A DNA stretch of 64,000 bases, taken from Coix lacryma-jobi var. lacryma-jobi (lineage: Eukaryota > Streptophyta > Magnoliopsida > Poales > Poaceae). Position 1 is the stretch's first letter. Each line of letters opens with the position of its first letter. Below the pieces are notes generated by a model. The model was given only the letters and a program-made list of their open reading frames with translations. It searched no databases and was not told the DNA's origin. Of this stretch, positions 55,991 to 64,000 are shown piece by piece. The translations under genes and the position numbers were made by a program. Location of the stretch: assembly GCA_009763385.1 (NCBI GenBank), contig CM019824.1, positions 108,952,660-109,016,659 of the forward strand, read 5' to 3'.

Positions 55991-56039
55991 TCGTCCCGAG
56001 ATTCTGCGCCTTATGAAGGACAAAGACAAAACTTTACAT

Positions 56040-59000
56040 CTACAGAGTATCGAGAAAGTCGGGATAGCTCTTCGCTAAGAAGTCTTCGGATTCCCAAGTG
56101 GCTTCTTCTTCAGAGTGTTGGTTCCACTGGACCTTGTACCATCTTGTGGTAGTCCTCCGGGTAACACGGTCCTTGTAATCCAACACACGAACTGGATATT
56201 CAGAGTATGACAGATCGGGTTCTAATTCAACACCTTCAACTTCCACCACGTGTTCGGGTACTCGGAGACACTTCTTGAGTTGGGAGACGTGAAACACATT
56301 ATGGACGGCGGAAAGATGATCGGGCAATCTTAGTTTGTAAGCTACCTTGCCACAACGTTCCAAAATTTCAAAGGGACCAATATAGCGTGGTGCTAACTTC
56401 CCCTTGACTCCAAAACGAGTAACTCCTTTGGTGGGTGAGACCTTCAGGTACGCATAATCCCCGATCTGGAACTTCAGAGGTCGACGTCTCTTGTCAGCAT
56501 AGCTCTTCTGTCGAGACTGCGCAATCTTCATATTCTCTTGTATTTGCTTGACTTTTTCTTCCATATCTTTTACTAGGTCAACCCCAAAGAATTCCCTTTC
56601 TCCAGGTTCAGACCAACTGAGAGGTGTACGACAACGGCGACCGTACAGTGCTTCAGAGGGTGCCATTTTGATGCTCTCTTGATAACTGTTATTATACGAG
56701 AATTCTGCCAAGGGCAAACAGTTATCCCAAGTATCTGCAAAGGTGAGCACGCAGGCTCTCAACATATCCTCTAACAATTGGTTGACTCGCTCAGTTTGTC
56801 CATCCGTTTGTGGATGATATGCTGTGCTATGCAGTAGCTTGGTTCCAAGTGAGGTATGGAACGCTTTCCAAAACTTTGCGACAAACTGAGTACCACGATC
56901 AGAGACAATGGTCTTGGGTATGCCATGGAGTTTTACTATGTTGTTCTTGTACAAAGTGGCATAAGTGGGGACGGTGTAGCTGGTTTTGACTGGCAGGAAG
57001 TGAGCTTGCTTAGTGAGGCGATCCACGATCACCCAGATGGAATCAAAACCTCTTTGTGTCTTGGGTAGCCCATTGATAAAATCCATACTGATATCGTCCC
57101 ATTTCCAAGCAGGTACAGGTAAAGGTTGCAATTCTCCTTCGGGCTTCATGTGCACAGCTTTGACTTTCTGACAAGTATCACAGTGAGCGACATATCGAGC
57201 GATCTCAATCTTCATCTTTGTCCACCAGAATCTCTGCCTCAAGTCCTGGTACATCTTGTTGCTGCCGGGGTGGATGGAGAATCTAGTCAAATGTGCTTCA
57301 TCAAGGATTAACTGTCTCAACTCAGGCACTTTGGGAACTACGAGTCGGTTCTTGAACCAAACCACTCCTGCATCATCAATCCTGAAACAATCCGCTTTTC
57401 CGGCTCGGACCCTTTCGATGATGTGCTTGATTCCAGGGTTATCTTTCTGTGCAGTGATGATCTGTTCCCTGATAGGGGTTTCTATCCTGATATTATTCAG
57501 AGTTCCTTGTGGAACCATTTCAATACCCAGCTTCTCTAGTTCATAACACAGGGAAGAATCATAGGGTTTCATTACCAGACAACTGCAATATGACTTGCGA
57601 CTGAGCGCATCGGCGACCACATTCGCCTTACCCGGATGGTAATGTACTTCGAGATCATAGTCCTTAATTAATTCAAGCCATCTTCTCTGTCTCATATTCA
57701 GTTCTTCTTGAGTGAAGATATACTTCAGGCTTTTGTGATCTGTGTACACATTGCAGGCACTACCCAACAAATAATGACGCCAGATCTTTAAGGCATGCAC
57801 CACTGCTGCTAACTCAAGATCATGGGTTGGATAATTCTCTTCATGTCGCTTAAGCTGCCGTGAGGCATAAGCGATCACTCGTCTTTCTTGCATCAAAACA
57901 CAGCCCAAACCAGTACCAGATGCATCACAGTAGACATCAAAGGGCTTTTCGATGTTCGGCTGGGCTAGCACTGGTGACGTGGTTAACAGTTTCTTCAATG
58001 TCTGAAAGGCTTGTTCACAAGCTGGTGACCAGACAAACTTCACAGAATTCTTTACTAACTCGGTGATAGGCTTGGCGATTCTGGAGAAATCTGGGATGAA
58101 ACGGCGATAATATCCAGCCATTCCCATGAAGCTACGGACTTCGTGAACAGTGGTAGGTGGCTTCCAATCCAGAATGTCTGCCACTTTTCCGGGATCAACT
58201 GACACACCTTCAGCGGATAGAACATGACCAAGGAACTGTATCTGATCTAACCAGAACTCACATTTACTGAACTTGGCATAAAGCTGATGATCTCTGAGGC
58301 GGGTTAGAACGATACGAAGGTGTTCGGCATGCTCTTCAGGGGTCTTTGAGTAGACAAGAATGTCGTCAATGAACACGACCACAAATTTATCAAGTTCTGG
58401 CATGAATACAGAGTTCATGAGGTACATGAAGTGGGCAGGGGCATTGGTCAAACCGAAGGACATGACCAAGTACTCATATAGGCCGTATCTGGTGGTGAAA
58501 GCGGTTTTAGGAATGTCTTCAGGACGTATTTTTATTTGGTGGTAGCCAGATCTGAGGTCAATTTTGGAGAATACTCTGGCTCCAGCTAGCTGGTCAAAAA
58601 GAAGGTCAATTCGAGGCAAGAGATATTTATTTTTGATGGTGACTTCATTGAGTGGGCGATAATCAACGCATAACCTGAGACTCTTGTCTTTCTTCTTTAC
58701 AAAGATTGCAGGACAGCCCCAAGGAGACGAGCTTGGGCGAATGAAGCCCTTATCTAGCAATTCTTGCAATTGGATTTTTAGATCTGCCAACTCTCTGGGA
58801 GGCATTCGATAAGCTTTGCGGGATACAGGAGCAGTCCCAGGCTTTAGCTCTATGGCAAACTCAACATCACGGTCAGGAGGCAGACCAGGTAAGTCCTCTG
58901 GAAAAACATCAGGGAATTCACAGACCACGGGGATGTCTCTGGTCTCCAGAATATAGGCGGTATTCAACTGTGTGGCTGCTGGTTTTTGAGGCATTGGGAG

Positions 59001-60008
59001 TTGGAGAAGGAGTTTGGAGGTACTGTTGGGAATGTCCACTCTCACAACCCTATTCAGGATGTCAATCATGGCCTTATACTGGCACATCCAATTCATGCCT
59101 AGAATGACATCTATCTCCTGATCACGTAGCACTATCATGGTGGTAGGAAATACATGTTCCCCCAACATCACCGGTATATTGCGAACCACTTCCTTAGTAC
59201 TTATACGCCCTCCAGGCGAAAATATACAGAAACTTTCTTTCAACTCCCCAATTGATATCCCATGCTTAGAGACAAATGTACGACTGATGAAGGAATGCGA
59301 TGCACCAGAATCAAACAACACGACTGCGGAATGATTGACAACGGGAAACCTACCGATCATGACGGGCTCTCCTTCTGGGATGTCGCCGACAGTGGTGTAG
59401 TAGACTTGCCCGTGCTTCTTGACAACTTTGCCTTTCTGAACATGCTGCTGCTGGACACGGTGCTGCTGCTGCTGAGATCCTCCAGGACCCTTCTGAGTAT
59501 TCTGAGCATATCTCTTGGGCTTTGGGCACTCACGAGCCCAGTGGTCAGTCTGGCCGCAGTTGTAGCAGGGATGGTTGTAGGCGGTTTGTGGGGTGGTGAT
59601 ACGAACACTTGGGGCGTTCGGCTGCGTGGCACTTTGCTGGTTGGCGTTGTGGGTGGTGGCCGTAGTACGGACGACCACTTGCTGGTGGGGGTAAGGTGGG
59701 CGATTGTGGTGGTGGCTAGGGTGATAAATGACCCTCTGGCGCTTGTGACTGCCAGAGAAACTGTTGGATCCTGCTTTCTTCTTCTTCTTTTCCTCTTGGT
59801 ACTGACGATTGCTCTCCTCAAAAGCAACAGCCCGGTCAACGGCATCATGATACGAACCGGTCAGGTTATTGGACATGCTTCTGCGGATCTTGGGGTGCAG
59901 TACTGCGGATCTTGGGGTGCAGTACCCTGAGGAAACAGTCCCTCTTCTTTTCGTTCGCGTTGACGTATTCCGAGGCATACTGGCTAAGGTGGTTGAACTG
60001 ACCCACAT
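56040..60008 (-). pseudogene. Gypsy Pol: zinc knuckle, protease, RT, RNase H, integrase, chromodomain
   Basis: 1,322 open codons. Order: end of Gag and CCHC knuckle (CYNCGQTDHWAREC, about 150), protease (LFDSGASHSFIS, about 230), RT (LCVDYRPLNE, VFSKIDLRSGYHQI, VVVFIDDILVYSKT), RNase H (FDVYCDASGTGLGCVLMQ, YTDHKSLKYIFTQ), integrase zinc finger and core (HPGSNKMYQDLRQRFWW, CDTCQK, ISMDFINGLP, VSDRGTQFVAKFWKAF, AYHPQTDGQTERVNQ), then a C-terminal chromodomain (VRVLDYKDRVT, WYKVQWNQHSEEEATWE). The chromodomain places it in the chromoviruses, Tekay/Del side. It would integrate cDNA, probably guided to heterochromatin marks. Its first 30 codons or so are out of register because of a 22-bp duplication near the Gag join. 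The rest looks intact. Confidence 0.93.
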
Positions 60009-60525
60009 ACTGCATCACTGTGGAGTCTTTCTGCTGCAGTGTCAGAAACTGATCAAGTTTCATCTTCATCAATCCGGAAGGGATATGATGTGCACGGAAA
60101 GCGGTGCGGAACTCTTCCCAGGACAACTGATGACCTTCTGGCTGGGCAGCCAACAGGTTGGCATACCAAGCGCTTGCTGGACCACGAAGCTGCTGAGAAG
60201 CGAACCGGGGCTTCTGGGTGTCGGTGCAGTGAAGAAGACCAAACTTCTGCTCCATGGTGCGGAGCCAATCATCAGCTTCAAGGGGTTCATCGGCCTTGCT
60301 AAAGACTGGTGGACGGGTCTCGGTGAAATCCACATATGTGGTCTCGTTGTTGATGTTATGGCGACCACGGTGGCCATTGTTCTGCTGCCTCTGGTTTCGA
60401 GCCATCAGGTTAGCAGCGGCTGCCAAGGCTGCGATGGCATCTGCTAGCGTAGCAGGTACAGGTGGAGGATTTGGAAGGGCGGCACCCTCAGAACCTCCAG
60501 CTCCAGTGCGAGTGTTCACAGGCAT
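59866..60525 (-). pseudogene. Gypsy Gag, N-terminal part, ended by a 22-bp duplication
   Basis: MPVNTRTGAGGSEGAALPNP starts the frame. The retrotransposon Gag domain follows (FSKADEPLEADDWLRTMEQK, LRGPASAWYANLLA, WEEFRTAFRAHHIPSGLM). Just after FLRVLHPKIR a tandem duplication of 22 bp (59881-59902 and 59903-59924) shifts the frame and brings a stop at 59866. The Gag continues in the next frame (MSNNLTGSYHDAVDRAV) at the start of the Pol frame. Confidence 0.9.
59881..59924. repeat. 22-bp tandem duplication in gag
   Basis: A 22-base unit beginning CTGCGGATCTTGGGGTGCAG occurs twice head to tail with no mismatch. Twenty-two is not a multiple of three, so it breaks the gag-pol frame. Confidence 0.95.
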
Positions 60526-60782
60526 CTGTTAAGCAACTTGGAACTTAGCATCCATTGATAAGGTTCTGAAAACAACTGACTGAAAAGCTTCACTGATACA
60601 AAGGTAGATGACCGATAAAGATGACTGGATAGATAACAACAGACTGATAAGGGGAAAAAGTACGAAAAGAAAGATACAGACCCAACTTAGCAAAAGACAG
60701 ACTAGCGCCCCCGAACCTAAACTAAGGGTTTAGGTAAGCAGGTGGTACAGACACACGGGATCTCCATCCTCTAATAACGAGT

Positions 60783-61319
60783 CTAGTCTTCGTCAAAGAT
60801 GATCATGTACTCGTCGTCGTCTTCCTCGAGGATGAGCTCAGGCTCAACCTCCTCGTCCTCGTCTTCAGCGTAGATGTTCTCGGCAGGTTCAATCTCCTCG
60901 TTCATGCTTGGCTCCTGCTCCACGTCCGGTTCTTCCACTACTCCGTCCTCAGGGTCCTCGACAACCGGGGGAACCACGGGGTGGAGTTGGTTGTACAGCT
61001 GGTGTACCTCCTCATGAAGCATATCGTTGAACTGCTCAATCTGAGTTGTATACTGCCGCAGTCCGTGAAGCTCGGCTCTGGTGACGTCCTCGCGTATCCA
61101 AGTGGCATCGCGCTGCTGGATGGCGCGAATCACGTTCCGGTTGGCCTGCTCCAGGGAGGCTCGGGCCTCATAGAACTCCAGACGTGAGTGGTAGAAGTCA
61201 TGCTCCAAGTTCTTCAGCTCAGCCTTCAGCACGGGATTGAGAAATCCTCTCTTCTCGGTCATGATCTTCCTTCCCCGACCCCTGTTTGATCTCCCTCGTC
61301 TCCTTGCGATTCTAACCAT
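60783..61319 (-). CDS. Chimeric leader frame: inverted LTR start fused to an extra gypsy frame
   Basis: 178 codons. The first 31 (MVRIARRRGRSNRGRGRKIM onward) are translated from inverted LTR sequence, which is also present at 54504-54595. From the junction at 61228/61227 the rest is a separate acidic protein: a helical part (LEFYEARASLEQANRNVI, LRQYTTQIEQFNDMLHEEV) and a Glu/Asp-rich tail ending EYMIIFDED. An additional short frame upstream of gag occurs in some grass chromoviruses. I know no function for it. The fusion is an accident of the rearrangement and expression is unproven. Confidence 0.6.
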   Translation of the reverse strand: MVRIARRRGRSNRGRGRKIMTEKRGFLNPVLKAELKNLEHDFYHSRLEFYEARASLEQANRNVIRAIQQRDATWIREDVTRAELHGLRQYTTQIEQFNDMLHEEVHQLYNQLHPVVPPVVEDPEDGVVEEPDVEQEPSMNEEIEPAENIYAEDEDEEVEPELILEEDDDEYMIIFDED

Positions 61320-63987
61320 GCCTTGGTGACCCCGTGTGGTGCGCAGGACCGCCGGAACACCACCGCGACGCAGTTCTGCCCGCCGACGAGCCCCGCTCCG
61401 TCGACCTCCCTGCTCCGCCTACCCTCTCGCCTCGCCACCGCCCGTCACCGACCGCCGGTGAGCTCCTGATTCCTCCCCTACCCTTGGTTTCGCCCGCGGA
61501 CCCTTGCCGTGGCCGGAACAACGCCGCGCCGCCGTCAGTCGAGCGCCGGCGAGCGGGGGAAGAAGCACAGTGCTTCTTTCCTTTTTTCTGTTTTATTTTA
61601 TATATAAATGAATAGTGCTCAGTTTTCATCTTTTTGTGTGATTTTCTGTGTGGTTCCAAAAATTCTGAAAAATTCATGGTAGACTCTTTATACCTTGAAG
61701 TATTTTATAAAAATATAAAACTTGACTTTTTTGCAAGAATTTGAAAATGTAAAATTCCTCTTTTAATTAATAAATGGATGGTTTTGGATTTTTAGAAAAT
61801 CATTTATAACTCCAAAAATCATGAGATAAATTTTTGTGAGCTTCCTATGCCATGTTTAGTCTCTGGTGAAATTTTGAAGTCTTTTGGAACAAGTTGATTT
61901 TTGAGCATTTATTTTAATTGTTAAATAGTGCCTTTTGTTAATTAATGACTGATTTTAATTGAGCACCTTAATGACCTCCAAAAATTATGAAATTTGTTTT
62001 GCCATCTTTTTATACCATAATGAACTTATGAGATTAATTTGGTAATTTTTGGAGCAACTTCATAAAATGACCTTTTTAAATAATTAAGAAAAATAGAAAA
62101 GTGATTAGGATTTATATTGAATGCCCTGTGATGTGACTTTTGGATTGTTTGTTCTTCATAGACCCCCACCCATCTGGTCTATGATGATTGTGATGCCATG
62201 TAAAGTTTGTGCTTAGGTTGGGTAAAATGATGCTTAATTAATCTTGCTTAAGGGTAGAGATAAGTAACTTTATGTCCATTTTAGAAATTACTTACACGAT
62301 GAGAAGTTGTACTCTAAAATCAGTGGAATTGTCCTGTGCCATATTGTTCATGTCAGCATCCTCATAAGCATACATCATTGCATCCGTATAGTGACCGAAG
62401 GAGAAGACATCAAAGCCGAGTCAGCCGCTGACGAGCCTACCACCGAGATGACCCCGAGCTCCGACGCCTACACTGCCGACCCCGAGCCTGTCCTCTTTGC
62501 TCTTCAAGGCAAGCCCCGGTGCATTTTAACCCTTCCTTGTTTTTATAAAAGGTTTACTTAAAATATCTTTGAGTTAAACTACTGCATTAGGTTATAGGAG
62601 TTGTGTGATGACCTATTACCTGCACTGTTTACCTCCACCAGAAGATCCACCTGCCGTGTTTAAAAACTATTTGCAAATGCTTAGTGATGCTATACAATAG
62701 ATTTGCAATAAAAATGTCAATTTCAAAAGTGTGGTCACTTAAAGAAATTTTTATGGGAATTTGGTTTTACTCCCCGGCCATTGGCTAGGTATCTGATCCG
62801 TACCTAGTCAATTGCGAGGAGAGGTTGTCTGAGCGTACGGTGCCGTCATGTTGTAGTCCGGGACTCAACAGTTGACACCGACCGGGACAGGGTTGAAAAA
62901 CTGACAGGACTATTACGCTTGGGTGCGATATAACCAAGGTATAGTTCTGGCAGAAAAATATTAGGGACCATCCGTATGGGGGCCTGCTGGTCAAGACTTG
63001 TAACTATTCACATACATCGGAAAGCTCTGGCTCCGAGGACTCATTTATTGGGACCGACAACCGCGCACTGGGAGTGGCGAGATGGCGGAAGTAGCTTGTA
63101 CCCACGTGGTCGTCGTACCTGGATATGAGTGGTGTACTGTACTTCCGGGTGGCGTAGGACCGGTCCAATCTTGGAGGAATCGTGGAAGACGAGTTGGCAT
63201 ATGCAAGCTTGGGTGCTACATATGCAGTGCGGATAGGGATCCTCAGCTGAGTATTATTTATCCGGATTAACGTTGCTCCTCGGTTATGGAGACTTGGTCA
63301 CTGACTGTCAACGGAGAGTGGTTCTCAACTAGGAATGTTTTGAAAGGTAAAATGAATCATGAGCAATGAAGAATTGAGAAATACTTGAACCTTTCCAAAA
63401 ATAGAACAAGGTTTACAAAATGCTTTTTCTGCAAAATACTTGATCTTGCTTAAGCCTTACCTTGACTTCCTAAGCCTCTCATTCCTGAGTCTTCTTCCTT
63501 TTCTTTAGTCGGGTAAGTCTTGTTGAGTACCCCAGTACTCAGGGTTTGTTACCCATGCTGCAGGTATGACTGAGTCCCCGATGTGTCTTGCGCCCTGCTG
63601 CATGACCATCGTCTAGGAAGAGGCCGAAGAATAGTTGTGCACCCTCGGGCTGGGTGATTACAAGTATCTTTATTTTGTTGTACTCCGCTACGCTGCCTAT
63701 TGCTATTTCTAATTTCTATTATCCGAACTTGGTTTGTAATAACTGCACCTTTAATCTTATTTGGAAACTCGGTTTGTAAAACTAATGTTATTTAAGTCTT
63801 CCGCTCTGTATTCCGATGTTATTTAAAAAAATATCCAAGTGTTGTAACCGAATGGTGAGATGATCCTGCGGACAATGGGCGCTGATGCAGCCCGGTGACG
63901 AACAGTCTTAATCACACGGAACATCAGTTCGGCTGTCAGTGGATGACAGGGACCGGTGGGCCATGGGATTAGGGCCGTTACGCCACA
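61228..63987 (+). repeat. Inverted 2.76-kb LTR arm (R-U5 part)
   Basis: Reverse complement of 51828-54595, nearly identical apart from scattered substitutions and small indels. It begins at GCT/AGC shared with both partners at the junction and ends CGTTACGCCACA. It lacks U3 and the TATA box and covers nearly the whole inferred R-U5. Confidence 0.93.
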
Positions 63988-63993
63988 GTGGTT

Positions 63994-63999
63994 GGGACT
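63994..63999. repeat. Flanking direct repeat GGGACT, right copy
   Basis: Matches 51822-51827. Six bases (GTGGTT) separate it from the LTR end. Only one further base is in the window, so continuation into copia F cannot be verified. Confidence 0.55.
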
Positions 64000-64000
64000 G

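Larger units (their letters stand above)
51828..63993 (-). mobile_element. Chromodomain gypsy element (Tekay/Del-like) with inverted outer LTR arms
   Basis: Sense is the minus strand: leader with an extra frame (61227-60783), gag, pol with chromodomain (to 56040), polypurine tract and 3' LTR (55968-51828). In place of a 5' LTR in the same orientation, the right side has 2.76 kb of the LTR inverted (61228-63987). Both outer ends are therefore the U5 end of the LTR (CGTTACGCCACA facing outward). GGGACT lies outside both sides, with six extra bases, GTGGTT, at the right. Full-length relatives have two direct LTRs. Confidence 0.85.

Noticed and set aside
51828..63993. DNA transposon with 2.7-kb terminal inverted repeats
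   Set aside because: The interior is a complete gypsy pol with a polypurine tract. The ends are the TG...CA ends of a recognisable LTR with a TATA box. No transposase is present. An aberrant retroelement explains all parts.

Overview
The window looks like transposon-rich nuclear DNA of a grass. This rests on nested Ty1/copia and Ty3/gypsy LTR elements, a CACTA transposon with GC-rich subterminal repeats, an L1 LINE end, GC-rich repeat-borne reading frames, and one spliced WD40-protein gene. A panicoid grass is my best guess, but species is not decidable from sequence alone. There is no bacterial gene, operon, CRISPR array, rRNA or tRNA gene.

Positions 1-27536 are a stack of insertions whose right-hand ends all lie here and whose left-hand ends must lie left of base 1. 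From inside out: a complete 8.7-kb CACTA element (182-8852, TCT target duplication) sits in the polymerase gene of a Tat-type gypsy element (minus strand, 5' LTR 12793-13214). That sits in the integrase gene of a copia element (A, minus strand, 5' LTR 17198-19280). A sits in the integrase gene of a CRM-like gypsy element (B, plus strand, 3' LTR about 20272-21184). B sits just before the RNase H region of a second copy of the same copia family (C, plus strand, 3' LTR 23321-25380). C lies in another LTR (D, 25381-26383), and D cuts the gag gene of copia element E (minus strand).

Positions 27537-39367 are the 5' LTR of E, split by a young 10.3-kb gag-only retroelement (27955-38240). Its two 2.54-kb LTRs differ at about eight bases plus one indel. 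It has a 675-codon Gag with four CCHC knuckles and no polymerase.

Positions 39368-41956 are intergenic. Positions 41957-46496 carry the last three exons of a real host gene on the minus strand, a plant WD40-repeat protein. A second, small gag-only gypsy element (43207-45667, AGGAT target duplication) lies wholly inside one of its introns. The next exon upstream is not visible, so the following intron, or the break in the gene, holds an L1 3' end, a gypsy-like LTR, a short-LTR copia element and the final gypsy element.

Positions 51828-63993 are a Tekay/Del-like chromodomain gypsy element on the minus strand. It has a normal 4.1-kb 3' LTR on the left but a 2.76-kb fragment of the same LTR, inverted, on the right, so both outer ends are U5 ends. 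A GGGACT match flanks both sides. This is the most unusual structure in the window. A second notable pattern is an array of seven short hairpins in the U3 region of the A/C copia LTRs, whose arms change between units while staying complementary.

The retroelements supply Gag, protease, reverse transcriptase, RNase H and integrase for copy-and-paste movement. The gag-only elements would need polymerase from relatives. The CACTA element carries a TNP2-type transposase gene (two in-frame stops) and an Ulp1/C48-type protease gene.
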